Notes: generated by a model from the letters alone, not told the origin. A DNA stretch of 64,000 bases from Lichenicola cladoniae (GCF_013201075.1 NZ_CP053708.1:3849501-3913500), one strand, 5' to 3'; shown: positions 28,599 through 39,138, counted from the stretch's first letter. A program made the numbers and translations.

Positions 28599-29777
28599 TC
28601 AGGGGCGTAACAACCTGATCCGCCGCCCATCGACGCCCAGTGAGATTTGTCCCGCCTTGAGAGACAAAGCGTCGTTTCCGAATACCTCGCGCCGCCATCC
28701 ATGCAGTGCTGGGATCTCCGGTTCGGCCTCGATCGCCAGCCGGTCGATATCGTCCGAGGACGCGAGCAGTCTCGGGGCGACGTCATGCTGTTCGCACTTG
28801 GCCGCCAGCAGGACCTTGAGCAGCGATACCAGGGCCGGCGATGGCCTGGGCCCGTCCTTGCGCGGTGCCGCCGGGAGGCTGTCCTCTGGCAGGGCCTGGG
28901 CTGCCGCGATCGCCTCGAGCAGGCCGATGCCGCTGCGGCCGTCGGCGAAGCCGCGGCTGACGCCGCGCATGGCACTCAATGCGTCGGCATTGGCTGGGGC
29001 GGTGGCGGCGATCTCGAGCAGGCTCTCGTCCTTGAGCAGGCGCTGGCGCGGCACGTTGACGCGCTGGGCCTCACGCTCCCGCCAGGCGGTGATCCCGCGA
29101 AGCACACCGAGCATGCGGCGATTGCCGGTACGTGGGCGCAGCCGCTCCCACAGGCCGTCCGGATCGGGACGGAAGGTGACCGGATCGGACAGGCAGGCCA
29201 TTTCCTCGCCGACCCATTCCGCCCGGCCGTCGCGCTCGAGCCGCTCGCACAGCTTCACATAGACATCGCGCAGATGGGTGACGTCGGCGGCGGCATAGGC
29301 GATCTGCGCCGGCGACAGCGGCCGCCTGGACCAGTCGCTGAAGCGGTGCGCCTTGTCGATCTGGCCGCCGGTCAGCGCCGACACCAGGCTGTCGTAGCCG
29401 ACCTGGTCGCCGAAGCCCGCCACCATGGCAGCGACCTGGGTGTCGAACATGGCGACCGGCAGCCGGCCGAACTTGTAGAGGAAGATCTCCAGGTCCTGCC
29501 GGGCGGCGTGGAACACCTTGACCACGGCCGGATCGTCCAGCAACGGTGCCAGCAGTTGTAGGTCGAGGCCCTCGGCCTCCGCGTCGATGATCGCCACCTC
29601 GCTCTCGCCGGCGAGCTGCACGACGCACAGCTCCGGCCAGTAGGTTCGTTCCCTGACGAACTCGGTATCGATGGTGACAAAGCGTTCGCTTCGGAGTCTT
29701 TCGACGACCGCGGCCAGATCGTCGCTCGCGGTGATCAACTTGGGCTCCGGAAACCGGGCCCGGGCAGGACGTGACAT
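28599..29777 (-). CDS. rnd: Ribonuclease D
   Basis: 392 residues from ATG 29777; longer upstream frame has no conserved sequence. DEDD-type 3'-5' exonuclease motifs are all present: [15 protein letters not shown] (I), [11 protein letters not shown] (II) and [13 protein letters not shown] (III), followed by HRDC-like domains with [16 protein letters not shown]. RNase D trims tRNA 3' ends. Divergent from aspS with about 100 bases between the starts, a common arrangement in Alphaproteobacteria. Confidence 0.94.
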   Translation of the reverse strand: MSRPARARFPEPKLITASDDLAAVVERLRSERFVTIDTEFVRERTYWPELCVVQLAGESEVAIIDAEAEGLDLQLLAPLLDDPAVVKVFHAARQDLEIFLYKFGRLPVAMFDTQVAAMVAGFGDQVGYDSLVSALTGGQIDKAHRFSDWSRRPLSPAQIAYAAADVTHLRDVYVKLCERLERDGRAEWVGEEMACLSDPVTFRPDPDGLWERLRPRTGNRRMLGVLRGITAWREREAQRVNVPRQRLLKDESLLEIAATAPANADALSAMRGVSRGFADGRSGIGLLEAIAAAQALPEDSLPAAPRKDGPRPSPALVSLLKVLLAAKCEQHDVAPRLLASSDDIDRLAIEAEPEIPALHGWRREVFGNDALSLKAGQISLGVDGRRIRLLRP

Positions 29778-29878
29778 GCTCCACCCTCTACACGGGCCAG
29801 CCTCGACGGGGAAGCGGCTTGGCTTCCAGCAGTGATGCGGATAGTGAGCGCTCACTCTCCGTGTCAGGACTTTCGGCC

Positions 29879-31720
29879 ATGCATGCCTATCGTACCCACA
29901 ACTGCGCAGCGCTCCGTGCCGCCGATGCCGGGCTGACGGTCCGCCTCTCCGGCTGGGTACATAGCAAGCGCGACCATGGCGGGCTGCTGTTCATCGACCT
30001 GCGCGACCATTTCGGCATCACCCAGATCGTGATCCCGGCCGGCTCCGAGCTGCTGGCGATCGCCGAACGCGTCCGCGTCGAGAGTGTGCTGACCGTCACC
30101 GGCGACGTGGTCCTGCGCGAGGGTGCCACCGTCAACCCGAAGCTGCCGACCGGCGAAGTCGAGATACGCGCCGGGACGATCGAGGTGCAGTCCGCCGCCG
30201 CGGTGCTGCCGCTGCAGGTGGCTGGCGCCGAGACCTATTCTGACGAGCTGCGGCTACGCTATCGCTACCTCGATCTGCGCCGCGACCGCGTCCACAAGAA
30301 CATGATGCTGCGGGCCGGGGTGATCGCGTCGTTGCGCCGACGCATGATCGACCAGGGCTTCACCGAGTTCCAGACGCCGATCCTCACCGCCTCCTCGCCC
30401 GAAGGCGCCCGCGACTTCCTGGTTCCGTCCCGCAACCACCCGGGCAAGTTCTATGCGCTGCCGCAGGCGCCGCAGCAGTTCAAGCAGCTCCTGATGGTCG
30501 CCGGCTTCGACCGCTATTTCCAGATCGCGCCCTGCTTCCGCGACGAGGCCGCCCGCGCCGACCGCTCGCCGGGCGAGTTCTACCAGCTCGATTTCGAGAT
30601 GAGCTTCGTGACCCAGGAAGACGTGTTCGCCACGCTCGAACCGGTGATGGCCGGCGTGTTCGAGGAATTCGGCCAGGGCCGCACGGTCGATACGTTTCCG
30701 TTCCAGCGCATCGCCTACGACACGGCACTCGCCGAATTCGGCTCCGACAAGCCGGACCTGCGCAACCCGCTGCGTATCACCGACGTGACCGAAGCTTTCG
30801 CCGGATCGGGCTTCGGCCTGTTCGCCAAGATCGCCGCGTCCGGCGGCCAGGTGCGTGCGATTCCGGCGCCGGGTGGCGGCGGACGGCCACGCTCGTTCTA
30901 CGACAAGCTGAACGAGTGGGCGCGCGGAGAAGGCGCCGGCGGGCTCGGCTACATCACCTTCGACGCAGACGGCGCCAAGGGCCCGATCGCCAAAAACCTG
31001 GAGCCTGAGCGCTGCGAGGCGATCCGTACCGCCTGCGGCGTCGGTCCCGGGGATGCGGTGTTCTTTGCCGCCGGTCCACGCGAGGGGCTCAAAGGCATGG
31101 AGACGATCAAGTTCTCCGGCGCCGTGCGCACCCGCATCGCCAACGAACTGTCGCTGATCGAGACCGACGCGTTCCGCTTCTGCTGGGTGGTCGACTTCCC
31201 GATGTTCGAGCTGAACGAGGACACCGGCCTGATCGATTTCAGCCACAACCCGTTCTCGATGCCGCAGGGCGGGCTCGACGCGCTGAACTTCCAGGACCCG
31301 CTGACCATCAAGGCGTTCCAGTACGACATCGTGTGCAACGGCATCGAGCTGTCGTCAGGCGCGATCCGGAACCATCGCCCGGACGTGATGATCCGCGCCT
31401 TCGAGATCGCCGGTTATCCGGAGAGCGAAGTCGAGGCCCGGTTCGGCGGCATGCTGAACGCGTTCCGTTTCGGAGCGCCGCCGCATGGTGGTTCGGCGCC
31501 GGGCGTCGACCGGATCGTCATGTTGCTGGCGGACGAGCCGAACATCCGCGAGGTCATCCTGTTCCCGCTCAACCAGCAGGGCGAGGACCTGATGATGGGC
31601 GCACCCGCCGAGGTGTCGGAAATCAGGATGAAGGAGCTGTCGCTGAGGACGGTGCTGCCGCCGGCCAAGCCGGTATCCGGTGCCACGTCCCCGGTGGTGC
31701 CGGAGACGAACCCGGACTGA
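29879..31720 (+). CDS. aspS: Aspartyl-tRNA synthetase
   Basis: 613 residues from ATG 29879, with AGGA nine bases upstream. N-terminal anticodon-binding OB fold ([22 protein letters not shown]), class II motif 2 region [23 protein letters not shown], the bacterial insertion domain around 290-410, and motif 3 [14 protein letters not shown] near the end. The last 20 residues ([15 protein letters not shown]) exceed the usual length and look disordered. Charges tRNA-Asp; whether it also charges tRNA-Asn cannot be told here. Confidence 0.96.
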   Translation: MHAYRTHNCAALRAADAGLTVRLSGWVHSKRDHGGLLFIDLRDHFGITQIVIPAGSELLAIAERVRVESVLTVTGDVVLREGATVNPKLPTGEVEIRAGTIEVQSAAAVLPLQVAGAETYSDELRLRYRYLDLRRDRVHKNMMLRAGVIASLRRRMIDQGFTEFQTPILTASSPEGARDFLVPSRNHPGKFYALPQAPQQFKQLLMVAGFDRYFQIAPCFRDEAARADRSPGEFYQLDFEMSFVTQEDVFATLEPVMAGVFEEFGQGRTVDTFPFQRIAYDTALAEFGSDKPDLRNPLRITDVTEAFAGSGFGLFAKIAASGGQVRAIPAPGGGGRPRSFYDKLNEWARGEGAGGLGYITFDADGAKGPIAKNLEPERCEAIRTACGVGPGDAVFFAAGPREGLKGMETIKFSGAVRTRIANELSLIETDAFRFCWVVDFPMFELNEDTGLIDFSHNPFSMPQGGLDALNFQDPLTIKAFQYDIVCNGIELSSGAIRNHRPDVMIRAFEIAGYPESEVEARFGGMLNAFRFGAPPHGGSAPGVDRIVMLLADEPNIREVILFPLNQQGEDLMMGAPAEVSEIRMKELSLRTVLPPAKPVSGATSPVVPETNPD

Positions 31721-31807
31721 CACACGACCAGGCACCGCCGCACCGGCCTGTAGCGGATTTTCTTCCGGTGCTACGCTGGCACCGACCAGATCCGGAGTGT
31801 CAGCCGC

Positions 31808-32674
31808 ATGCATAGACCGACTGTCCATGGGCGTGCCGCTTTGCCCCCGCTAGCTGCCGGATTTCTGGTTGCGGCGTGCTTTGTCGTCTCGTCCGGAGCA
31901 GCCCGTGCGGCTCCCGCAATGGTTCCGGGGCACGAAGCCACCGGTCCGGTGCCGCTCGCGGCGCACCGCGCGGTGTACGATCTGGCGCTGGCGTCGACGC
32001 ATGGCGGCAGCACCGTGGCGGCGTCGGGGAGCATGAGTTTCCAGGTGATCGATGCCTGCAGCGGCTGGGCCAGCCAGCAGCAGCTCAAGCTGCAGCTCGT
32101 CACGCGCGAGGGACAGGCCAGCGACATGGTCTCGGACTACGCCACGCTCGAGAGCAAGGACGGCAAGCACCTCACCTTCGACATGCAGGAGCGGGACAAT
32201 GGCAGCCTGACCCAGCAGGTGCGCGGCGAGGCCAGCGTCGATGCCAAGGGCGATGGCGTGATCCACTTCACCCTGCCGCACCCGTCGACCATGTCGCTGC
32301 CGCGCGGCACCCTGTTCCCGATGGCGCATACCGAGGCGATCATCCAGGCCGCGCGCGAGGGCCGTAAAAGCATCGATCCGGTACTGTTCGACGGTACCAG
32401 CGCGGACGGTCCGACCGACAGCTACGTGACCATCCTCGGCTGGCACGCGGCGCCGTCTGACAGCCAGTATCCGAGCCTGGCATCGCAGGCATCCGGCCGG
32501 GTGCACGTGTCGTTCTTTGCCCGCAAGCCCAGCACCATCACGCCCGACTACGAGCTCGGCATGCGCTACTTCGAGAACGGCGTATCGGACCGGCTCGACA
32601 TGAATTTCGGCGAGTTCACCATGCACGGCACCCTGAGCAGCTTCACCCCCACCACGAAGCCGCGCCATTGCTGA
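31808..32674 (+). CDS. eipB: EipB-like periplasmic envelope integrity protein (DUF1849)
   Basis: 288 residues with CGGAG before the ATG. Signal peptide through about residue 35 (AAGFLVAACFVVSSGAARA|AP). The mature part starts with LAAHRAVYDLAL, then SMSFQVIDACSGWASQQQLKL and the repeated beta strands of the DUF1849 fold (LTFDMQERDNG, FTLPHPSTMSLPRGTLFPMAHT). Cysteines in ACSGW and at the last residue match the conserved disulfide pair described for Brucella EipB. Role in the family: periplasmic spiral beta-barrel protein required for envelope homeostasis. Confidence 0.88.
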   Translation: MHRPTVHGRAALPPLAAGFLVAACFVVSSGAARAAPAMVPGHEATGPVPLAAHRAVYDLALASTHGGSTVAASGSMSFQVIDACSGWASQQQLKLQLVTREGQASDMVSDYATLESKDGKHLTFDMQERDNGSLTQQVRGEASVDAKGDGVIHFTLPHPSTMSLPRGTLFPMAHTEAIIQAAREGRKSIDPVLFDGTSADGPTDSYVTILGWHAAPSDSQYPSLASQASGRVHVSFFARKPSTITPDYELGMRYFENGVSDRLDMNFGEFTMHGTLSSFTPTTKPRHC

Positions 32675-32694
32675 GCGACGCGTCCCGCCCCGGC

Positions 32695-34053
32695 ATGGCG
32701 CCGGCCGAACTCGCCACCCTCTCCCACAGCCTGCGGCCCCGCCACGTCACCATGATCTCGATCGGCGGGGTGATCGGCGCCGGGCTGTTCGTCGGCAGCT
32801 CGGCCGCGATCGCCGGCTCCGGCCCGGGCGTGCTGCTGAGCTACCTGCTGGCCGGCACGGTGGCGCTGCTGGTGATGCGGATGCTGGGCGAGATGGCGAT
32901 CGCCGAACCGGGCGCCGGCTCGTTCATCGGCCATATCAGGCGCGGCCTCGGCGGCCGGGCCGCATTCGTCGCCGGCTGGATCTACTGGCTGTTCTGGGCA
33001 ATCGTCGTGGCGGCGGAGGCGATCGGCGGGTCGGCCATCCTGTCGGCCTGGGTGCCGCTGCCGCGCACGGTGCTCGGACTGCTGCTGGTGCTGTCGATGA
33101 CCGCGACCAACCTGGTTTCGGTGAAGAGCTACGGCGAGTTCGAGTTCTGGTTCTCGACGCTGAAGATCCTGGCGATCGTGGTGTTCTGCGCGGTGTGCAT
33201 CGCGGCGCTGGCCGGATTGTTCGGCCCCGGCCAGGCCAGCGTGAGCCACCTCTGGACCGGCGGCGGCTTCCTGCCGCACGGGATCGGCGCGGTACTGGCG
33301 ATCATCCCGACCATCGTCTTCCAGTATACCGGCAGCGAGATCGCGACGGTGGCGGCGGCGGAATCGAACGATCCTGGGCGCAACGTCGCCCGTGCCACCA
33401 ACACGGTGGCGCTGCGGGTACTGCTGTTCTACCTGAGTTCGGTTTTGCTGATCCTGTGCGTGGTGCCGTGGCGCGAGCTGGTTCCGGGGCACTCGCCGTT
33501 CGTTGCGGCGATGGACCGGCTCGGCATTCCGGGTGCTGCCACGGCGATGTCGATCATCGTGCTGGTCGCGGTGATGTCGTGCCTGAACTCGGCACTGTAT
33601 GTGACCTCCCGGGTACTGTTCGAGATGGCGGCGCATGGCGACGCGCCGCGCTGGCTGGTGCGCACCGGGGCCGCCGGCGTGCCGAGGCGGGCGATCATCG
33701 CGGGCAGCGCAGTCGGCGTGGTGGTGGCGATCGCCTCGACGATCTCGCCTGACCGGGTGTTCGCCTTCCTGCTGAACGCGTCCGGTGCGCTGATCCTGTT
33801 CGCCTACCTGCTGATCGCGCTGGCGCAGATCCGCCTGCGCACGCGGATGCAGCGCACCGGACAACGGCCGGCCTTCGCGATGTGGCTGTTTCCCGGCCTG
33901 TCCTGGGCGACCATCGCAGTGATCCTGGCCGTGCTCGCCGCAATGGCATTCGATGCATCCACCCGGCCGCAGATCGTGCTCGGCAGCCTGACCGTGCTGG
34001 TGGTCCTGGCCTTGTACGAGATGTCCCACCGCAACCGGAGAGCCGCATCATGA
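32695..34053 (+). CDS. Amino acid permease, GABA/aromatic (AAT) family
   Basis: 452 residues from ATG 32695 (MAPAELATLSHSLRPRHV). A TTG at 32668 overlapping the eipB stop is also possible; no clear ribosome site supports either. Twelve hydrophobic segments. Family signature ISIGGVIGAGLFVGSS in helix 1 and GEMAIAEPGAGSFIGH, plus FQYTGSEIATVAAAES in helix 6. AAT members import neutral or aromatic amino acids or GABA with protons; substrate not deducible. Its stop overlaps the next small gene by four bases. Confidence 0.87.
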   Translation: MAPAELATLSHSLRPRHVTMISIGGVIGAGLFVGSSAAIAGSGPGVLLSYLLAGTVALLVMRMLGEMAIAEPGAGSFIGHIRRGLGGRAAFVAGWIYWLFWAIVVAAEAIGGSAILSAWVPLPRTVLGLLLVLSMTATNLVSVKSYGEFEFWFSTLKILAIVVFCAVCIAALAGLFGPGQASVSHLWTGGGFLPHGIGAVLAIIPTIVFQYTGSEIATVAAAESNDPGRNVARATNTVALRVLLFYLSSVLLILCVVPWRELVPGHSPFVAAMDRLGIPGAATAMSIIVLVAVMSCLNSALYVTSRVLFEMAAHGDAPRWLVRTGAAGVPRRAIIAGSAVGVVVAIASTISPDRVFAFLLNASGALILFAYLLIALAQIRLRTRMQRTGQRPAFAMWLFPGLSWATIAVILAVLAAMAFDASTRPQIVLGSLTVLVVLALYEMSHRNRRAAS

Positions 34054-34217
34054 CCGATACGCCCGCCCATGACTGGCTGCTGCCGCGGCTGCAGCAGATG
34101 CTGATCGAGGCCGAGCAGGCCGGCATCGATCGATCGGTCGCCGTGGCCGTGTTGACCGACCTGATCACCGGCACCGGGTTCAACCCGACCCATCTGTCGA
34201 GCGATATCGACGCCTGA
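34050..34217 (+). CDS. Small protein of unknown function coupled to the permease
   Basis: 55 residues starting at an ATGA overlap with the permease stop; the ribosome could re-initiate using CCGGAG at 34036-34041. Sequence MTDTPAHDWLLPRLQQML, EAEQAGIDRSVAVAVLTDLI looks like two amphipathic helices, cytosolic, without cysteines. Longer frame upstream belongs to the permease shadow. No family recognised; the overlap is the main evidence that it is real. Confidence 0.5.
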   Translation: MTDTPAHDWLLPRLQQMLIEAEQAGIDRSVAVAVLTDLITGTGFNPTHLSSDIDA

Positions 34218-34242
34218 CCACGAACAGAAAGCGGCAGCGCAC

Positions 34243-35886
34243 ATGAAGCGGTTCCTGAATTCTCGCGAGACACTGGTCGATCAGGCGATCGACGGCTTCC
34301 TGGCCTCGTCGGCCGGTGCCGGCCTGGCCAGGCTGGCAAGCGGTCCGGGGAGTCGGGTGGTGCTGGCACGCGAGCCGGACCGATCGCGTGTCGCGATCGT
34401 GTCGGGCGGCGGCTCCGGCCACGAACCCGCCCATGCCGGCTTCGTCGGGCCCGGGATGCTGGACGCCGCCATCTGCGGCGACATCTTCGCCTCGCCGCCG
34501 GTGGATGCGGTGCTCGCCGCCATCGTGGCTGTCACCGGCGAGGCCGGATGCCTGCTGGTGATCAAGAACTATACCGGCGACCGGCTCAATTTCGGACTGG
34601 CGGCGGAACAGGCGCGCGCCCTCGGGCTGCGGGTCGAGACGGTAACGGTCGCCGACGATATCGCCCTGCCCGATCAGGCCCGCCCGCGTGGGCTCGCCGG
34701 GACATTGTTCGTGCACCGGATCGCCGGCTTCATGGCGCAGCAGGGCCATGCGCTCGGCGAGATCGCCGCGGCGGCACGGGCGGTCGCTGCGGATACCGCG
34801 TCGATCGGCCTGTCGCTGTCGGATTGCGATGCCTACACCGATCGGGATGCCGGCACGTCGCGGCTGGGGCCCGACCAGTTCGAGCTGGGGCTCGGCATCC
34901 ATGGCGAACCCGGCGCCGAGACGCTCCCGATGGAAAACGCCGATGCGCTAATGCAGCGCGCGGCGGCCCGGCTCGCGCAGGCGCTGCCGGACACCGATGC
35001 GCCGCTGGTCATGCTGTTGAACAACCTCGGCACGGTGCCGCCGATCGAGATGAACCTGTTGCTCGACGCGCTCCGGCGCACGCCGCTGGCGAGCCGGATC
35101 GAGCTGGTGATCGGGCCGGCGCCGATGATGACGGCGCTCGACATGAACGGCTTCTCGCTGTCGGTGCTGCCGCTGACGACCGATCGCAGGACGGCATTGC
35201 TGTCACCCTGCACGGTGGCGGCCTGGCCCGCGGCGCGTCTGTTCGCACCACCGGCCACGGTGCAGGCGCCGAAACTGCTCGACGCTCTGCAACACGAGGC
35301 GTCGAACGAACCGGTGCGGCGCAGTCTGATCCTGAACGCAGCCCGGCTCCTGGCGGGCATGGAAACCGAGATCAACGCGATCGACGCCCGCATCGGCGAC
35401 GGGGATACCGGTTCCACCTTCACCCATGCCGCCCAGGTCATCGCCGGGGCGATCGACCGGCTGCCGTTGGCGGACGACGCAGCCCTGTTCGCGGCACTGG
35501 GCCGATTGCTCGCATCCAGCGCCGGCGGATCGAGCGGTGTGCTGCTGTCGATCATGTTCACCGCTGCCGCGACGGCGCAGGCGGATGATCCGCATTGGGC
35601 ACGTGCGTTGCGCGCCGGCCTGGAGCGGATGAAGTCGCATGGTGGTGCCGGACCTGGCGACCGGACCATGATCGACGCGCTCGAACCGGCACTCGACGCG
35701 CTGCAGGGCGGTGCGGGGCTCGCCGAGGCGGCACAAGCCGCGCGGGACGGTGCGAACGCGACCCGACGCATGGGGCTGGCCGGGGCTGGACGGGCGAGCT
35801 ACGTGCCGGAAGCCGCCTTGCGGGATGTGCCCGATCCGGGAGCGGAGACAATAGCCCGGCTGCTTGAAGGATTAGCCACCGCATAG
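34243..35886 (+). CDS. Dihydroxyacetone kinase family protein (fused DhaK-DhaL)
   Basis: 547 residues. Residues 1-330 are the DhaK domain: IVSGGGSGHEPAHAGFVG (substrate loop), DIFASPP, LLVIKNYTGDRLNFG and VADDIALP. Residues about 345-545 are the DhaL ATP-binding domain: INAIDARIGDGDTGSTF with the metal-binding aspartates, SSAGGSSGVLLS and RTMIDALEPALDAL. This single-chain form uses ATP rather than a phosphotransferase system partner. It phosphorylates dihydroxyacetone or a related short ketose. No neighbouring glycerol genes, so the substrate is open. Confidence 0.9.
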   Translation: MKRFLNSRETLVDQAIDGFLASSAGAGLARLASGPGSRVVLAREPDRSRVAIVSGGGSGHEPAHAGFVGPGMLDAAICGDIFASPPVDAVLAAIVAVTGEAGCLLVIKNYTGDRLNFGLAAEQARALGLRVETVTVADDIALPDQARPRGLAGTLFVHRIAGFMAQQGHALGEIAAAARAVAADTASIGLSLSDCDAYTDRDAGTSRLGPDQFELGLGIHGEPGAETLPMENADALMQRAAARLAQALPDTDAPLVMLLNNLGTVPPIEMNLLLDALRRTPLASRIELVIGPAPMMTALDMNGFSLSVLPLTTDRRTALLSPCTVAAWPAARLFAPPATVQAPKLLDALQHEASNEPVRRSLILNAARLLAGMETEINAIDARIGDGDTGSTFTHAAQVIAGAIDRLPLADDAALFAALGRLLASSAGGSSGVLLSIMFTAAATAQADDPHWARALRAGLERMKSHGGAGPGDRTMIDALEPALDALQGGAGLAEAAQAARDGANATRRMGLAGAGRASYVPEAALRDVPDPGAETIARLLEGLATA

Positions 35887-36400
35887 CGCCTGACCGTGCC
35901 GGCGGTGGAATGCAGCGCCGAACCGGGTCTCGGGGTTGGATGCTAACGGCGCGAGATCGCCCGAGCGCTTGCTGATCCATGTGGCTTCAGACAACGCCCG
36001 CTTCCTGCGTCGGAAGCAGTTGCAGGCGTGGTCGAGCTCTAACCTATCCGGTGATTAAGGGACCTAAGATAAACAGCCACCGCCCACGTGCGGAGGTTCG
36101 GTCCTCAACGGGACGTCGAGGAGCGCGACCTCCTGGGTCAGCTCGGCGGAGCAGCTGCTTCGGGCAAGAGCCACGTCCGTTCCTGCACGCTGCCCGACCT
36201 CCGCTTAAGCGGCCCGCGCCGGCATTATGCGCGGCGGTGCCGCGCTTGGTCGGCGACGGGCACGAGTGGCGATACCGACCACACCCGCCAGCACTCATTC
36301 GCATTGACGCAGTGCAGCATTATTCGTAAATGGCTGCGCTCCGAACCAGCGAAGCCCGATCAGGCGCACCCTTTTTCAGCGCCGGAGGCGCCGCTCGACC
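35887..36400. other. 514-base gap upstream of the DEAD-box helicase gene
   Basis: Short frames on both strands have no recognisable motifs. A GCTTCC/GGAAGC inverted repeat at about 36000-36018 can form a small hairpin. RhlE- and CspA-type helicase genes often have long structured leaders linked to cold response, so a leader function is conceivable, but nothing here proves it. Confidence 0.35.
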
Positions 36401-37681
36401 ATGTCCATGACGTTCGCCGATCTCGCCCTGGCGCCTGCCCTGCTGCGCGCACTCGCCGAGGAAGGATATGCCAACCCGACCCCCATCCAGGCTCAGTCGA
36501 TCCCGATGCTGCTGGAAGGCCGCGACGTGCTCGGCATGGCCCAGACCGGTACAGGCAAGACCGCCGCCTTCGCTCTGCCGCTGCTGCACCGCCTGTCCGC
36601 GGATCCCCGGCCGGCGCCGAAGGGCGGTGCCCGGATCCTGGTGCTCGCGCCCACGCGTGAACTGGTCTCTCAGATCGCCGCCGGCTTCGAGACCTTCGGC
36701 CGCCATCTGCAGCTCAGCGTCACCACGATCTTCGGCGGCGTCAGCCAGTTCCACCAGGTCAATGCACTCAAGGCCGGGGTGGACATCATCGTCGCCGCAC
36801 CGGGACGGTTGCTGGACCTGATCGACCAGGGTCTCTGCGACCTGTCGCAGCTCGAGGCGCTGGTGCTGGATGAGGCCGACCAGATGCTCGATATGGGTTT
36901 TGCCAGGCCGATCGAGCGGATCGTCGCGACGATGCCGAAGGACCGGCACACGCTGCTGTTCTCGGCAACGATGCCGAAATCGATCGCGCTTCTGGCCGAA
37001 AGCCTGCTGCGCGATCCGGCAAAGGTCGAGATCGCCCCGCCCTCGACCACCGTCGACCGGATCGAGCAGTCGGTCATGTTCATCGATGCGGCCGACAAGA
37101 AGGCGGCGCTGATCGAGCTGCTGCGAACCCCGGGAATCGGCCAGGGCGTGGTGTTCACGCTGCAGAAGAACATCGCCAACGACGTCTGCGCCTTCATCGT
37201 CGAGGCGGGGATCACCGCCGAGGCCCTGCATGGCAACAGGTCACAGGGCCAGCGAGAGCGCGCACTGGACGCCTTTCGCACCGGGACCGTGCAGGTGCTG
37301 GTAGCGACGGATATCGCGGCGCGCGGCATCGACGTCGACACGGTGACGCACGTGTTCAACCACGACCTGCCGAGCCTGCCGGAGAGCTATGTCCACCGCA
37401 TCGGCCGCACCGGCCGCGCAGGGCGCAACGGCTTCGCAATCACGCTCTGCGATGTCGAGCAGCGCGCATGGCTGCATGACGTTGAGCGGGAAATCGGTCG
37501 CGCCCTCACCGTCCAGGCCGATCACCAGTGGCATTCGGAAGCGGCGCGGAACTCGACCATGCGCCCGCCCGTGCTGGGCGGCGGACCGGTCAAGCAGGTC
37601 AAGCCGCAGAAGCAGCGGGAGCACAAAGTCTGGACCGAGGAAGAGAAGCTCGCCGCACGGGCGGCAGCCATGGCGGCCTGA
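36401..37681 (+). CDS. DEAD-box RNA helicase (RhlE-like)
   Basis: 426 residues from ATG 36401 (ATG 36407 also possible). All helicase motifs are visible: Q motif FADLALAPALLRALAEEGY..PTPIQAQ, I AQTGTGKT, Ia PTRELVSQI, II VLDEADQMLDMGF, III SATMP, IV-V VVFTLQKN and ATDIAARGIDV, VI HRIGRTGRAGR. A short basic tail (GGGPVKQVKPQKQREHK) follows. It unwinds structured RNA, likely in ribosome assembly or cold adaptation. The tail is too short to decide between RhlE, CsdA and DbpA. Confidence 0.92.
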   Translation: MSMTFADLALAPALLRALAEEGYANPTPIQAQSIPMLLEGRDVLGMAQTGTGKTAAFALPLLHRLSADPRPAPKGGARILVLAPTRELVSQIAAGFETFGRHLQLSVTTIFGGVSQFHQVNALKAGVDIIVAAPGRLLDLIDQGLCDLSQLEALVLDEADQMLDMGFARPIERIVATMPKDRHTLLFSATMPKSIALLAESLLRDPAKVEIAPPSTTVDRIEQSVMFIDAADKKAALIELLRTPGIGQGVVFTLQKNIANDVCAFIVEAGITAEALHGNRSQGQRERALDAFRTGTVQVLVATDIAARGIDVDTVTHVFNHDLPSLPESYVHRIGRTGRAGRNGFAITLCDVEQRAWLHDVEREIGRALTVQADHQWHSEAARNSTMRPPVLGGGPVKQVKPQKQREHKVWTEEEKLAARAAAMAA

Positions 37682-37706
37682 TCAGGCGCTGCTGTCCTGG
37701 GGTCGC

Positions 37707-38108
37707 TCAGGCCCCGGTAAGACCACGCCCGACCAGGGCTAGAACACTCTCGTTGGTGGTATCGGCATCGGGATAACGCTCCAGATGCGCCTGCGCCTCG
37801 GCTTCGGTGATGCCGTGATCGACCATGAGCAGCGTCACCAGGCGCCAGTGATGCAGCCACAAATCGTTGACCAGCTTGCGGTTGCCGCTCTGGGGCGTCG
37901 CGGTGATCGCGCGGGCCTTCGCGGACAGCCAGGGACGATCGAAGGCGCGCATCGCGGACGGCGGAAACACGAACATCGCCCGGCCGGTGACCCGGAGCCG
38001 GCCGCAGTCCGGACAGTCAAAATCCGCATGCGATGGCTTCTCGTCGGGCAGCATGGCCTGGGCCCCGCAGATGAAGCAGGCGACTTGTATCGGGGCGATG
38101 GCGGGCAC
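37707..38108 (-). CDS. Hypothetical protein with zinc-ribbon-like cysteine pairs
   Basis: 133 residues. Near the N-terminus two CxxC pairs, ACFICGAQ and DFDCPDCGRLRVTG, about 20 residues apart, look like a four-cysteine zinc ribbon. After that comes a helical region (LVNDLWLHHWRLVTLLMVDHGITEAEAQAHLERYPD). Cytosolic, no membrane segment. Family not recognised. It converges on the helicase gene with 25 bases between stops. Confidence 0.65.
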   Translation of the reverse strand: MPAIAPIQVACFICGAQAMLPDEKPSHADFDCPDCGRLRVTGRAMFVFPPSAMRAFDRPWLSAKARAITATPQSGNRKLVNDLWLHHWRLVTLLMVDHGITEAEAQAHLERYPDADTTNESVLALVGRGLTGA

Positions 38109-38149
38109 TGGTTGCTCTCGTTCGTGGGCCGGTAGCGGCAGCCCGGCGG

Positions 38150-39094
38150 TCAGCGTGGATGCAAGGCCCGGCGCAATGCGGCGCGGGACCGGTTGCGAGC
38201 AACGGCGGAGGTCCGCGACGTCGGCACCATGTCGAACCCGTGGAACGCACCCGGAAACACATGCAGCTCGGTGGGCACGCCGGCACGGACCAGGCGGCGC
38301 GCGTACTCGACGTCCTCGTCGATGAACAGGTCGAGCGCGCCGACCGAGATGAAGGCGGGCGGTAACCGCGACAGGTCCGCGGCGCGGGCAGGCGCCGCGT
38401 ACGGCGAGGTGGTCGGCAGGCCAGGCTCGTGACCCAGCAGCGAGGCCCAGCCGAACCGGTTGAATTCCGGCGTCCAGACGAACTCGCCGGCGAATGGATG
38501 GGGTTCGCCAAGGGTGCCGGTGCGATCGTCCAGCATCGGGTAGATCAGGTGCTGGAACACGATCGGCACCTCGTCGCGATCGCGCGCCAGCAGGGCCAGG
38601 GCAGCGGCCAGGCCACCGCCGGCGCTCTCGCCGCCGACCGCGATGCGGGTGCGGTCGACACCGAGCGAACGGGCCTCCTCGAACAGGAACTTCAGCCCGG
38701 CATAGGCATCCTCGACCGGCCCCGGATGAGGTGTTTCCGGCGCGAGACGATACTCGACCGAGGCGATCACGCAGCCGAGCTCGGCGGCCAGCGACGCATG
38801 GGCCGCGTCCTGGCTACGGGCGGCACCGACTACGTAGCCGCCGCCATGCAGATGCAGCAGGGCCGGATGTAACGTATCCTCCTCGCCACCGTGCGGGGTG
38901 AAGACGCGCACCTCGATGGCCCCGATACGATGCACGACTAGCGCGGCCAGAGACGCATCATGCGGCGGAAGCACGTCGCCCATCTCCAGCATCTCCCGCC
39001 GGATCATCGGCAGGGTCTCGAGCGAGAACGATCTGGCCGGGAACATCTCGAGCCCGACCAGCAGTTCGGGATCGATCAGGTGGCGCGTCGTCAT
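38150..39094 (-). CDS. Alpha/beta hydrolase, hormone-sensitive-lipase (esterase) family
   Basis: 314 residues from ATG 39094. The oxyanion motif HLHGGGYVVG and the nucleophile elbow GGESAGGGLAAA (serine in GESAG) are the two hallmarks of the HSL/GDXG family; DLFIDEDVEYA carries the acid and HVFPGAFHGFD the catalytic histidine. It hydrolyses small carboxylic esters in the cytosol. A longer open frame running to 40129 fuses it with an antisense reading of the ROK gene and is artefactual. Confidence 0.9.
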   Translation of the reverse strand: MTTRHLIDPELLVGLEMFPARSFSLETLPMIRREMLEMGDVLPPHDASLAALVVHRIGAIEVRVFTPHGGEEDTLHPALLHLHGGGYVVGAARSQDAAHASLAAELGCVIASVEYRLAPETPHPGPVEDAYAGLKFLFEEARSLGVDRTRIAVGGESAGGGLAAALALLARDRDEVPIVFQHLIYPMLDDRTGTLGEPHPFAGEFVWTPEFNRFGWASLLGHEPGLPTTSPYAAPARAADLSRLPPAFISVGALDLFIDEDVEYARRLVRAGVPTELHVFPGAFHGFDMVPTSRTSAVARNRSRAALRRALHPR

Positions 39095-39138
39095 CCATGG
39101 ATCCTTGTTCTGCCGTTCGGGGGCGTCATACTTCCGCT

